NCBI GenBank assembly: GCA_029582165.1
Contig: CM055871.1
Location: forward strand, 30,579,802-30,643,801
Source of the DNA: Portulaca oleracea
Lineage: Eukaryota > Streptophyta > Magnoliopsida > Caryophyllales > Portulacaceae
Length of the DNA stretch: 64,000 bases
Direction of reading: 5' to 3'
Positions 42,601-50,613 of this stretch are shown piece after piece. Each line of letters begins with the position of its first letter. The first letter of the stretch is position 1. Made by a program: the position numbers and the translations under genes. The notes under the pieces were generated by a model. The model saw only the letters and a program-made list of their open reading frames with translations. It was not told where the DNA came from and ran no database searches.

Positions 42601-44169
42601 ACCAAGACAACTCAATGTTGTAGCCCAAAGAGATTTGGCAAAGTCACAATGCAACAATAGATGATTTGGAGATTCAAGATCCCTCTTGCACATGCTATAC
42701 CTATTGCCCATAATCTTCCCCCCTTATTTGTAAATTATTAAATGTCAAGATGCACTCGTGCATCGCTTCCCAAACAAAGAACACAACCTTCAAAAAGGCA
42801 AAAGACTTCCATATAATGATATATAGAAAAGATCCAACCTCCAAAAGATGTAACTCGGAGGATTCCCATCCTACGAAGATATGAATAATAGGAGCTCACG
42901 GAAAAATCCCCATTCTTACTCATTACCCATCTCACCGTGTCTAGAGAAGAGTCCCCAAATTTGGCTTCAATGAGGGTATTGAAAAAAATTAACCAAATAG
43001 GCTTTGTCGGCACACCCATCACGAACAAAAATAGGAGACCAAACATTAGACCCTAAAGATCGCTTTCGATAATCTGCAACAGATGGATTTCTACCTGCTG
43101 CAAGAGCATAGAGAGCAGGGAAGAGATCTTTTGAAGGAGCTTCTTAGCACCACGATCATGGCAAATGGAAATGGTAGAACCATCACCCACAACAAAAGAA
43201 ACATGTGGATAGACGAGCTCCCTCCCCTTAATGATATACTTCCAATGATAACGACCATACGAACCATTGGGTGTTGAGGGTACCCACCCAGAGCCCACCT
43301 TACTATATTTGATTGTAGTTACCTTCCTCCAGAGATTACCCTTCTCATTTATGAATCTCCACAACCACTTCCCGAGAAGAACCACATTACAAAGATGTAA
43401 ATCTCCCCTCCCCCCCCCCCCCCTTTCTTGCTTCATCATAGCAATGGAATCCCAAGCCAATCAGTGGCACAGAAGCACTTATGGAAGAGTTTGTTGTTGA
43501 TCCGAACCCTCTGGTGATCTCAGTCTTTGTTTCAGAAGCATATGACCCTTTTTGGATCTTTGAATCAGTGATAGAATGAGAACTCATTACTTCAAAAGAA
43601 AAATGTGCCCATTCCCATTGGAGATACCCCTGCTACTCCCAAGTTAGCGCATCATGGTTATGAAAGACATGTTTTTTCTACCTATAAATCCCCATATCAC
43701 TAAGCTTATCGTACCATAAGACATTTACGCATGAAGATGCAGTGCTTGTCTCTTCAAACTGCATTTAGTTATCTCAAATTTTATGCATGCCTTTACATTG
43801 CACCACCAACTACAATAATACCAACTACAATTCGTCCCTTATAAGTTCTATGTACTCTACGGGAAAAGTCAAACAGGAAACTTCATCATATAATAAGGTC
43901 AACAAGATCAAAACAAATCCTAAAATCCCAACCAAAGAGCTACATTTTGGTAGTAAATTTGAGCTGAATGCAACAATACACAGCAACTCATACACAAACA
44001 ACGCCGATCAGTGATCACCGCCACAGCAAACTGATCCCAGAAACACAATTACACAAACAAACTAGACAAATAGCAGCAATTCAAGGCAAAGCACTTACAT
44101 GAAGATAACCCATAGTATGATGGAGACAAACAAGAACCGGAACAAGAAATTGGCCGGCGACGCCTCCAT
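7449..44169 (-). CDS. SAB: SABRE/KINKY POLLEN family protein (bridge-like lipid-transfer protein), 23 exons, complete
   Basis: Coding exons (minus strand, 5' to 3'): 44169-44099, 39234-39123, 38753-38475, 38005-37740, 36553-36340, 35372-35202, 35060-34983, 33331-33080, 30571-28472, 27297-25494, 25224-25124, 22796-22446, 21666-21548, 18992-18743, 16969-16745, 16021-15882, 14363-14291, 10405-10304, 10210-10043, 9352-9023, 8878-8711, 8328-7950, 7558-7449. They sum to 7863 nt (2620 aa plus TAG), close to the roughly 2600 aa of Arabidopsis SABRE. All junctions are GT/AG and in phase. The N-terminus ([20 protein letters not shown]) is a hydrophobic anchor. The body matches the family throughout, including GTTP near residue 1210, [20 protein letters not shown] and the C-terminal [13 protein letters not shown]. 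The family forms long hydrophobic grooves that carry lipid between membranes at ER contact sites; in plants it affects cell expansion, microtubule order, cytokinesis and pollen tube/root hair growth. Whether this is the SABRE or KIP paralogue was not resolved. Confidence 0.93.
9412..9460. repeat. CA microsatellite in SABRE intron 19
   Basis: About 24 CA units followed by TATATA. Confidence 0.95.
9556..9852. mobile_element. Stowaway MITE in SABRE intron 19
   Basis: Starts CTCCCTCCTTCCCAAAATAT and ends GGGACAAAGGGAG, the usual Stowaway inverted ends, with a TA target duplication at 9554-9555 and 9853-9854. 297 bp, AT-rich, non-coding. Confidence 0.85.
11940..13245 (-). mobile_element. L1-like LINE fragment (after the reverse transcriptase core), in SABRE intron 17
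   Basis: Minus-strand frames give broken LINE ORF2 C-terminal sequence, including a [11 protein letters not shown]...[14 protein letters not shown] block and a NHHIICCF...LWDLA-type zinc-knuckle region. Stops and frameshifts are frequent, so it is dead. Same strand as SABRE. Confidence 0.5.
13246..13335 (-). mobile_element. LINE 3' end with poly(A), in SABRE intron 17
   Basis: On the minus strand a ...GGGTGACATAACC... 3' UTR leads into TTAATACATATTTCGGTTAC and an A-run. The same tail pattern recurs in introns 1, 4, 7, 8, 9 and 14, which defines a common LINE 3' end. Confidence 0.5.
14249..14281. repeat. T20-G13 homopolymer switch next to a splice donor
   Basis: On the SABRE strand this is a C-run followed by an A-run that begins only about 9 nt after the exon 17 donor (GTATTT at 14290). 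Similar switches occur at 8953-8994, 10854-10875, 24514-24545, 38981-39007 and 61624-61651. Confidence 0.85.
14364..15881 (-). other. SABRE intron 16, no element recognised
   Basis: AT-rich intron sequence without a readable coding frame or inverted ends. Confidence 0.5.
18180..18400 (+). mobile_element. LINE reverse-transcriptase fragment, plus strand, in SABRE intron 14
   Basis: Translation shows [20 protein letters not shown] and then TTLISLIPE, a broken form of the LINE reverse-transcriptase stretch that usually reads FHENG...FLVLIPK. Antisense to SABRE. Confidence 0.4.
18395..18475 (-). mobile_element. LINE 3' tail in SABRE intron 14
   Basis: T-run, then ATAAGT and GAATGTCACCCATGAACAAA on the plus strand, which is the complement of the shared LINE 3' end. 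Confidence 0.35.
19423..19700. mobile_element. Truncated Stowaway-like element in SABRE intron 13
   Basis: The left end CTCCCTCCATCCCATATTAT follows TA and matches Stowaway. No matching right end is found. A 28-bp near-duplicate (AACTTAAGATATAATTAAGA units, about 19625-19680) lies inside. The right limit is approximate. Confidence 0.5.
20425..20628. mobile_element. Small MITE, copy B, in SABRE intron 13
   Basis: Starts TGTCAAATTCATGG and ends CCATAAATTTGATA. The interior is an array of GGTAACTTTTGG-like units on one side and TTTGGTAAATTT-like units on the other. It abuts the Stowaway element at 20638. Confidence 0.6.
20638..21009. mobile_element. Stowaway MITE in SABRE intron 13
   Basis: Starts CTACCTCCATCCGACAATAT and ends GGACGGAGGTAG, flanked by TA at 20636-20637 and 21010-21011. 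372 bp. The inner ATTTGTCACTTT motif appears twice near the left end, as in other Stowaway members. Confidence 0.82.
22797..25123 (-). other. SABRE intron 11, no gene or clear element seen
   Basis: Plain AT-rich intron sequence. It has a C14-A18 homopolymer switch at 24514-24545. Two stretches near 22.86-22.99 and 23.10-23.23 kb resemble each other (ACACAACAAAGCATCATTTT/ACAAAACACAGCATTTTGTC, then cagtcatatgcatgctact), a diverged local duplication. Confidence 0.5.
25494..27297 (-). CDS. SAB: SABRE exon 10, 601 codons
   Basis: This 1804-nt exon encodes residues 1182-1783. It includes [93 protein letters not shown] and [20 protein letters not shown]. These are among the most conserved stretches of SABRE/KIP and fall in the region matched by the Fmp27/GFWDK-type domain of fungal and animal relatives. 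It ends in phase 1 at GTATGC. Confidence 0.95.
27553..27644. repeat. CA/TG microsatellite that folds on itself
   Basis: TATG/GTGTGTATATG, then (CA)n, (CATA)n and (TG)n. The CA and TG runs are complementary on one strand and can form a long hairpin inside SABRE intron 9. Confidence 0.9.
27640..28350 (-). mobile_element. L1-like LINE fragment in SABRE intron 9
   Basis: Minus-strand translation shows a worn LINE C-terminal region ([45 protein letters not shown]). It ends with the shared tail TTTTGATTACTTATCAA, followed by a CA/TG microsatellite instead of a clean poly(A). Confidence 0.55.
28472..30571 (-). CDS. SAB: SABRE exon 9, 700 codons
   Basis: This 2100-nt exon is the largest of the gene and encodes residues 482-1181. 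It begins [12 protein letters not shown] after an AG acceptor and ends VLAQQ before GTAAGT, both in phase 0. It holds long conserved blocks of the family: [18 protein letters not shown], [62 protein letters not shown] and [16 protein letters not shown]. The alternating hydrophobic pattern fits the beta-groove repeats of bridge-like lipid-transfer proteins. Confidence 0.95.
30830..31430 (-). mobile_element. L1-like LINE fragment in SABRE intron 8
   Basis: Minus-strand frames read [20 protein letters not shown] and [13 protein letters not shown], matching the LINE C-terminus also present at 42.3 kb ([13 protein letters not shown]). Broken by stops. Confidence 0.55.
31440..31870 (-). mobile_element. 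Second LINE remnant in SABRE intron 8
   Basis: Begins on the plus strand with a T-run, GGTAAGTAACCAAAAGACAT and ATCACCCATTTACGAGGGGC, the complement of the shared LINE 3' end. The rest is worn LINE-like sequence without a readable frame. Confidence 0.4.
32058..32113. repeat. 28-bp tandem duplication in SABRE intron 8
   Basis: GGAACTTTGTCTTTAGAAGA with its following bases occurs twice in a row. Confidence 0.85.
32433..32520 (-). mobile_element. LINE 3' tail in SABRE intron 8
   Basis: T-run, then ACGAGTAATCAAAATATATA and GATGTCACCCATAAAC on the plus strand, the complement of the shared LINE 3' end. Confidence 0.45.
33920..34010 (-). mobile_element. LINE 3' tail in SABRE intron 7
   Basis: T-run followed by TTATGAGTGCTAAAAC and GATGTCACCCATGCATAAAA, a worn complement of the shared LINE 3' end. 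Confidence 0.35.
34124..34285. repeat. Cluster of GGAGGTGG dyads in SABRE intron 7
   Basis: Four or five copies of GGAGGT, several facing ACCTCC within 5-10 nt (for example TTGGAGGT...ACCTCCAA), give a row of small hairpins. No ends or target duplication recognised. Confidence 0.5.
34400..34860 (+). mobile_element. LINE zinc-knuckle fragment, plus strand, in SABRE intron 7
   Basis: Frames read [10 protein letters not shown] (stop) [17 protein letters not shown] and then [19 protein letters not shown]. This is the typical LINE C-terminal zinc-knuckle region (zf-RVT type) with conserved Cys and His. Antisense to SABRE and inactive. Confidence 0.6.
37385..37510 (-). mobile_element. LINE 3' tail in SABRE intron 4
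   Basis: TTTTTGACATGTAATCAGAA, then CCCATTTACAAAAGGGGGCA on the plus strand, the complement of the shared LINE 3' end. Confidence 0.45.
39890..39965 (-). mobile_element. LINE 3' UTR remnant in SABRE intron 1
   Basis: CACCAAGAGGAAGTCGCCCA and TTTACACAAGGGGCAAATAC match the shared LINE 3' UTR, but the tail is worn. Confidence 0.35.
40615..40990 (-). mobile_element. Two stacked LINE 3' ends in SABRE intron 1
   Basis: Two T-runs about 90 bp apart are each followed by the shared tail: GATAAATGATAAGTAAAC at 40.63 kb, and ATAAGTAAATTACTGGACAC with GATGTCACTCATATTTAC at 40.71 kb. Confidence 0.45.
42240..43500 (-). mobile_element. L1-like LINE ORF2 C-terminal fragment in SABRE intron 1
   Basis: The best preserved LINE piece of the window. 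Three minus-strand frames give, in order, the region after the reverse-transcriptase core ([48 protein letters not shown]), a middle part ([20 protein letters not shown]) and the zinc-knuckle end ([31 protein letters not shown]). Frameshifts between them show it is dead. It ends in an A-run near 42250 on the minus strand. Confidence 0.7.
44099..44169 (-). CDS. SAB: SABRE exon 1: start codon and N-terminal membrane anchor
   Basis: The ATG at 44169 opens a 71-nt coding exon that reads [20 protein letters not shown] and then VIF, ending in phase 2 before GTAAGT. After a 4.9-kb intron, exon 2 (39234) continues [20 protein letters not shown]. The hydrophobic stretch at residues 8-30 fits the N-terminal ER anchor known for this family. 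No in-frame Met upstream extends the family match. Confidence 0.9.
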
Positions 44170-44229
44170 TGTTGAGAAATTGAGGCGAAATCCTATAAAA
44201 TCGGACCCATTGGAACACGCCCAAGCACC

Positions 44230-44537
44230 TCAATCGGCCAGCAAAAAGAAGAGTGACATGAATGGCGTCAAAATCCGAAGGAAACGCAAAATGCCCTAAA
44301 ATTGGATCACTGGTGAGCAGCAGAAATTGAGAAATTTGCTGAGGAAGTGACAGCAGGTCTAGGAGGAGCGAAGATCTAGACAACCAGTCAGAGTCATAGT
44401 CATATGATGATGATGATGATGATGATGATGATGGGTTGAATTTAGAGAGAGAGGGGAAGAGGGGATGTCTGATCCGAGATATGCTCCGGAGTTGAAACTG
44501 AGATGGGGAGGGAAAGGGTCAGACCAGGAATATGCAT
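44230..44537 (-). promoter_or_regulatory. SABRE 5' leader with three possible uORFs and a CAT repeat
   Basis: Three short ORFs precede the SABRE ATG on its strand: 44537-44442 (31 aa, starts MHIPGL), 44403-44359 (14 aa, starts MTMTLT) and 44259-44230 (9 aa, MSLFFLLAD). All three stop before the main start. A (CAT)n tract covers 44402-44432. Such uORFs usually lower main-ORF translation, but whether all are in the mRNA depends on the unknown transcription start. Confidence 0.4.
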
Positions 44538-44613
44538 CTTTTTTTTCTTTTTTTTCTTAAGAAAGAAAAACAAATTGAGGGTTTTAGATTTGGTTCTTTT
44601 TGGCATTTGTGGG

Positions 44614-44619
44614 TTTATA
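44614..44619 (-). promoter_or_regulatory. Possible TATA box for SABRE
   Basis: TATAAA occurs on the minus strand about 445 nt before the SABRE start codon. A purine-rich and then pyrimidine-rich leader follows it. Transcription from about 30 nt downstream would give a leader near 415 nt with three upstream ATGs. This is a motif match only; a TATA-less start is also possible. Confidence 0.3.
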
Positions 44620-47394
44620 ATTTTTCTTGGTTTAAGTTCAAGGGAAGGGAAGAAGAGTGTGACCACGACGTGCCTGAGTAAAGAGTTCCAATTTGGTGTC
44701 CAAGGGAACAAGATTATCCACACTAACATCCCACTATCAATCTCATGTTTGAATCATTTAACTATAGTAAAAGGGGCAATTTTTTTTGTTGGTATGTTGT
44801 CTTCTTGCTTGCTTGGTTCCTTGTCACTTTTATTGGGTCGGCCCAAATCTATTATAATAGTTGACAGCTGGCATATCTTGGGTAGAATTGTTCACAGTTG
44901 TCCAGTAAAAAAACACTATTGCACCTTCAATCTCACCGCTCAACGAGCACCTTCCATCTTTCTACTGTTCGCTTTTCGTTCCAGTAAGAAAACCCAACGA
45001 GCACCTTCAATCTCACCACTCAGACAGATTTTCAGTTTCACTATCATCGACAGTGAGTAGCCCACACTACTACAGCCACTGGATCTAATTCGACCCAAAT
45101 CGGAGCAAATTTGAGGTAGTTGTGATGAATTCATTTTTTGTCTTCCTGATAATTTTTCGTTTGTGTTTCTAGGTTATAGTTTTTGTATGTGCGTTTTAAT
45201 GTTCGTATGTGTGTTTTAATTGTCAGCTACCTAAATATTTTTTATTATGTATGAGGGATTTGAATTACAGAAGAAACCCAAATATTTTTTATTAAACCTG
45301 TAATTAATCTCCCTTTATTTGCTGTTATTCGGCAACTGAGAGATTGAGAAAGAAATATGGAATCCATTTCTTTTTGGAATAACGACAATATTGTCGGACT
45401 TTGAGAAAATCACTGGGGAGAAGATTGAAGCTAAGATTAGGATAGAAACTCACGGGTCAGATGTGGGGTTTTTTTGTTAATAATGTTGGGTTATCTGCCA
45501 AAGGTGCAAGGTTTTTTCATGAGGTTGATTTGGAAAGTATCCAGAGTTTAATGGATGTGAATATGGGTGGTGTAACTTGTGTCACTAGAGCTGTTATTGA
45601 TGTTACGTTGAAGAGGAACAAGGGTGTCATTGTTAATATTGGTTCTGGCTCCACAGTTGTTGTTCATTCTTACCGTCTTTTTATTGTTTATGCTGCTACT
45701 AAGGGATAGGTTCTGTTGTTATTTGGCCCAACAGTGAGGAATGACCCAACTCTCTAGAAGTAGTCTTTCTATGTGTGATAATGCTACATAAGATTAAATA
45801 GAATAATTTATTTTTGGAGATGCTATCATTGCTTATGTTATGATGATAGGGGTTGGCCGGATTCTTGGTTGTTGATTCAAAATCTCTTTTATTTATTTTT
45901 TTTATTCTGTGTTTTGGCCTAACTATGGTAAGGCAGGCTATAGTTGCATGTTGACCGGTGGATGAGATCTACATTTGCTGTAGATTTTTTGATCTTTGTT
46001 CATTGTCAAAGTTGTAGCTGCATATGGTGTTGACTCTAGTTTGACTTCAATGATTTCCCTTTTGGTTAAATTTTGATGAATGTTAATGAACTTGACGAAA
46101 AACTGTTAAGGAGTTTAGAACCCCCTCCCGCCTCTTCCATCCTTTAGACTTTGAATATCCAAAAATAAATTATCCTCTTGCATCCTTTCATAGCCACATT
46201 TTGGACTTCAATATCCTCAGTTCCCATATCCACTTTATAGTAGTCGATAGGTAAATGGATAATATTAAGAACTAATGGGGGTGAACCCCAAAATTAGATC
46301 CAAGCTTAGAATCCAGCAGAGTAGGTGCAGTGCGATACAGCAAACAACTATTAGCTATATTATAGCAAAGACGACAAAGTATTCCATAACCAATTATCCA
46401 AGCAAGATTGAACAAATGAATAGTCTAAGTACTCGATTGACCAATGTGGGTTTTTCTTTTACAATCAAAGGTCAATCTAAGACATAGCAGTAGAAGGAAA
46501 AAGTGTAATTGTGCTTTCTATCCCCCAATCGGTGTGAACTTTTCAGGATAGCAAAAGAATTGTGTAACCATAACTCATCTAAATGGCTTAAGTCTCCAAA
46601 ATCCTAGGGGTCTGTGATGAAGATTTTGTTTATTTGGATCTTGAAAAGATTTCCTTTTAGGTCATTAACTTTGACCTAGGTCAGAAAGACAGAAATTATT
46701 TGAAGTGTTTGTCATATAATCTTTTTATATTAATTTCTTTTACACCTGTGAAACTGATTTGGTCTAACTCTCTGAAAAACTTCTTATAAATGACTAATTT
46801 TATTACAATTTTCTTGCAAATATTTAATTGAAACAACTAATTCAAACAATTAATAATTAATACTTCATGCTTTCAAAAAATAAAAAAATTATCAGTTGAT
46901 CTCCATGATTAGTGTTGGGGATGAACATGGTAGTACTTTCTCAATAGTGTACCTAGAGTGCTGATAGTATCCAGTGATCCACACTATTTGTCTGTTTGGC
47001 ATGATCTAGCTTTGGCTTTATGTTGGTTAGTAATTGTTTGTATTGAAATAATGATGCCCCTTCCCAAGCAAGAAAAAAGATGAAAAAAACCACCTATAAA
47101 ATTCTTTGCTTTTGGGATATTTAGTGAATCAGTCACTTAATTACTATAACAAATTTCATTAATAATTTTTAAATGTGATGGAACTGTTAGATGGATAATC
47201 TTCGACAAAATGAAAAAGCAAGGAACGTATGCGACAACAAAAATAAGAGATAATGTAGCAAGACACCAATGACGCCGACAATTGACAAAGACCATATAGC
47301 GACATCAAATATTAACTATATCATTCTCCTATAAATTAGTTCTTCGATTTTCTCTATTTAATCATATGACATTAATAAACTGACCAAAATTTTC
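44620..47394. other. Intergenic region beyond the SABRE promoter
   Basis: Holds the KCR-like fragment at 45461-45709. A sequence like GCACCTTCAATCTCACC occurs at 44.92, 45.00 and (as a near form) 48.59 kb. A 185-codon open frame at 44503-45060 overlaps the SABRE promoter in antisense and has no family likeness. No intact gene. Confidence 0.5.
45461..45709 (+). pseudogene. Broken short-chain dehydrogenase fragment, beta-ketoacyl-CoA reductase (KCR)-like
   Basis: About 80 codons read like the middle of plant very-long-chain 3-oxoacyl-CoA reductases. Visible marks are NNVG (the SDR NNAG-type motif), GARFFHEVD, VNIGSGS and YAATK, which holds the catalytic Tyr and Lys. A stop follows at once (KG then TAG), so the C-terminal half is missing. 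Upstream, the coenzyme-binding Rossmann part is absent. DVG just before FFVNNVG is out of frame by one base at a run of seven T, which suggests a frameshift. An intact member makes the second step of fatty-acid elongation in the ER; this fragment should be inactive. Confidence 0.6.
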
Positions 47395-47607
47395 TTGCTA
47401 GGTATATCATCCAACACCATGCCTGACAGAACTTACTTAGTGCAAAATAATGATCCTCCCCGTCATAAAAGAGGCTGGTACTCTACATTATGTTTAGAAC
47501 AAAAACAAGAAGTATGTAAAAGAAGAAGAGAATTATATCATCAAAAAATGAAACTTGATACAACTCCTTTGGAAAGATCTACTGCACCTATATATAATAA
47601 TACGTTG
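47395..47607 (+). other. Short basic ORF of unknown function, cut by a solo LTR
   Basis: The frame from 47395 reads a Lys/Arg-rich peptide with WYSTLCLEQKQEVCKRRREL. Without the LTR insertion at 47608 and one copy of its target duplication, the frame would continue briefly as NNTLLSTTLS and stop near 48259. Basic repeats of this general form occur in transposon-linked plant ORFs, but I cannot assign a family. It may be a chance ORF. Confidence 0.2.
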
Positions 47608-48233
47608 TGTTAGGAATGTGTCCTAAAATCATCGAATCTCTTGATCTCACAATTATTTGTTTCCTAATTGTATTAGGATATTATTTAGGTTTCCTTATTA
47701 TGTTGGGTTTCCTAATTGTATTAGATTTTAAATCTAATTGGAGTGGGAGTCAAGTTAGAAATAGGGAGTTTTTCCTATAAATAGTGTTCGGTATTCTCCA
47801 CTTTATTTTACGGCCCGGCGCACGGCGCACGGCGCTCGTCGAGTACGGCGAACAATGATCGAGTTATAGAGAGTCAGAGAGGGAGAAAATATTGAGAGGG
47901 AAAAAGGTCTCACCAATATTTTCGATCCCAATTGTATCCCGAGAGAGAAAGATTGTGAGTTGTGAGTGAGAGAGATTGTGATAGTAATCTTCTCTGTTGT
48001 GGATCGCATCACACCCTGTGATAGTGATCGGGTTGTACTCCTCCTTTCTCATAGTGGATTCTGGCTGTCGTCGTCCGTGGGTTTTTCTCCGAGTTCTTCG
48101 GTTTCCCACGTAACCTTGTGGTTGTGTTCTTTTATCGCTCTTATTATTTTGTTCCTGAATTTTGTCGTAATTTCCGTCATCTCAATTCGATTTATTTCGC
48201 TTCCGCTGTTATCTTGCTATTATTTCTCTAACA
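47608..48233 (+). mobile_element. Solo LTR of a retrotransposon, 626 bp, 5-bp target duplication
   Basis: The element starts TGTTAGG and ends CTAACA, giving 6-bp inverted ends with TG...CA. CGTTG flanks both sides (47603-47607 and 48234-48238). Inside lie an AT-rich U3-like part, a TATA-like CCTATAAATAG near 47775 and a GC-rich downstream part, in the order expected of an LTR. No primer-binding site or internal region follows, so it is a solo LTR left by recombination. Superfamily is not certain; Copia is plausible. Confidence 0.8.
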
Positions 48234-48238
48234 CGTTG

Positions 48239-50211
48239 TTAAGCACGACCCTGTCATAAAAATGATTACTCGTCAAGAATTACGATATTTCTCTATGGCG
48301 CCCTTACATTGACTAAGACCGACGCTTTCCTTTTTTCCTATCAAAGTTTCGTGAGTTGGTTCAGTTCTATATTTGCTTATTAACTCATTCATGATTAATT
48401 TCTTCAGAAATTCAGTTCATTGTAACCTTTTGTGACAATTTTTCTTGGTTCGTATGCAGGCTATTTGCCTGTCTGTCTTTTATTGGGCTAGCTTAAGGGT
48501 GAATGATAGAGTGGATTGAATTATGAATAGCTGGATTCTTCTTGTCTCTTTCTATGCTTCTCGTTCCAGTCTTTTTCCATCTCATTGAACACCTTGAATC
48601 TCACCGCTGACATCCACTTTCATCACCGTCGACAATCGACCAGCAGCCTCTACTGCACCGTTGCCATGCGCAGTCCGCAAAGCTAATCCAACCCCAATCA
48701 AAGAAAAATTTTAAGTAAGTGTTCTAATTTTTAATATGGTGATAAGCTTATATTTCTTATCATTTTTGCAAACATAGCAACTTACGAGCATTCATGATCT
48801 CTCTTCTTAATTGACATTAGTTTTGCTGATGTTGATTTTTTCTTGGTGAAATTTTAGTTGCAGTTTGTGTTCCTGTGTTTTTATTTTCATACAGTTGTTC
48901 TAATTACATAGTACTTGCAAGGTGAACCTTGAAGAAACTTAAGCTTTGATTTAAGAATATAAGTTACTGAAACTCTGAAGTGTTATTCATAAATAAGGTT
49001 TGGTAGTGTCAGAAATCTAGATTTCTAGATATCTTGATCATTAAGGAACATTAGTGAGTTTATTGATTTAATGTTTAATTTTTTTTGGACATTTAGTTAC
49101 TTAGTAACATAATTACCCTAACAAATTTCAGTAATAACTCTGTAAATGTGATGAAACTATATGTAAACAAATTCAATTATACTAGATGTATAATTTACAA
49201 GAGTATATGGACATGATTATGTTGTATTCTTTCCTTGTTGAATCGCAGCTGCTGTAATTTGAAAGAAATATTTTTTTAACCCCTAAGACTTTCATTTCCT
49301 ATCTTATATGCAGAAAATAAAATATGGTTCCTTTCTTTCCTGTCTTCTATACATGAATGAAATACGGTTCATTGATTCTTTTTAGTAATGGGATAAACCT
49401 AAGAATCTACCGTGTAGGGTGATTACCTGCTCCCGACAATACTTCTAAATGAAATAAAACCCAAGAAATCAACCATCTTACACTTGCTTACTTCACCCTC
49501 TATTCGCTTGATATTTTGGGATTGGATCAGGTATTTTGCTTTACTCTCTAAAATCCTTTGATTTTTAATATGGTGATTAGCTATTATTTCTTATCATCTT
49601 TGCAAACATAGCAAAGTCAAGTAGTTGTTCATACTATAACATACCAAAGTCAAGTAGTTGTTCATGTTTGAATGTGAGGTTAACACAAAAACAATAGCTC
49701 ATTAGATATGCTATCAAGGTGGCTGGTTCTTTAATCAAATCACAGTAAAACAACAAACTGCCTCATGGCTCAGGTTAATAATTAGAGTTACAATTTTAGT
49801 GAATCATGTTTGTTGTTATTAGTATTATTTCTGTTGTGTTTGACGCGGCTTTAGTTCTTTTATTCAATTTTACTCCAATTGAGCTACGGTAACCCTACGT
49901 TGCACTCCACAAATTGTTTTTTACTTCAAAAAAGTTACTTGATGCATGTAAAAGGGCTGCTTCTCATGAGTTAGTTTACATTTGATCAGCATCATGCTTT
50001 AACATAATTATAGACATGTATGATTTAGGGCATAGTCCTTATTTATTATATTGAAAGGCGGGTTTTGTGACTTGTGGTACAATTGCACCCTTCTTTTATC
50101 TTGGTGAAGCAATTTTTGGTGGTGACTTCTGATGCATTCAAGGTCTTCACAGGCCAAGCCTCAACAACAGTTCTATTGAGCTTCATTCATGTGGTACAGT
50201 TTCAACTGCAT
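48239..50211. other. Intergenic region with diverged local duplications
   Basis: A block at 48722-48780 recurs at 49563-49617 (TTTTTAATATGGTGATAAGC and then GCAAACATAGCAA). A block at 49105-49160 resembles 47130-47185 (ACAAATTTCAGTAATAA; AAATGTGATG). No gene seen. Confidence 0.45.
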
Positions 50212-50220
50212 ATATTTAAA

Positions 50221-50613
50221 GCAAAATGATAAATATCTTGACGCAAGATGGTTAATAACCATCTTACGTTTCACCTAAATCACTTATAAAGTTCAATGTA
50301 AATATATTTAAATCATTATAAAGATATATTTCATCACTTGAGGATTATTACAATTTATAAATAATACAAAAATAATTATTTATTCATATTTTCTCATAAA
50401 TATAAAATTACGTATAAAATATGCATTTTCTACTATGATTGATAAAATTAGCCTATTATTATTTTTTTTGGCATTATAATAAGTATTATACTCTTATAGT
50501 TGTTAAATATATATAATTATTAGAGAAAATATTATTAAAGTCACAAAAATGTAAAATATGGACAATTTAAGATGGTTATTAACCATCTTAAGTCAAGATG
50601 TGTATCATTGTCC
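50221..50613. mobile_element. Mutator-like MITE with a palindrome in each end, 9-bp target duplication
   Basis: ATATTTAAA occurs directly on both sides (50212-50220 and 50614-50622). The ends pair as G(C/G)A(A/C)AATGATA followed by ATCTTGAC. Just inside each terminus is a 21-nt palindrome with arms AAGATGGTTA and TAACCATCTT. The middle is AT-rich and non-coding. The 9-bp duplication points to Mutator-like transposase. Confidence 0.72.

Larger units (their letters stand above)
39235..44098 (-). other. SABRE intron 1 (4.9 kb)
   Basis: The first and longest intron lies between the anchor-coding exon and exon 2. It is built largely of LINE pieces (39.9-43.5 kb). A short GATCG-rich, partly duplicated patch lies at 39960-40140. 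The part next to exon 1 (43.5-44.1 kb) is plain AT-rich sequence. Confidence 0.75.

Noticed and set aside
44503..45060. 185-codon plus-strand open frame
   Set aside because: It starts in the SABRE leader in antisense, is Phe-rich because of a T-run and shows no known domain. Most likely chance.
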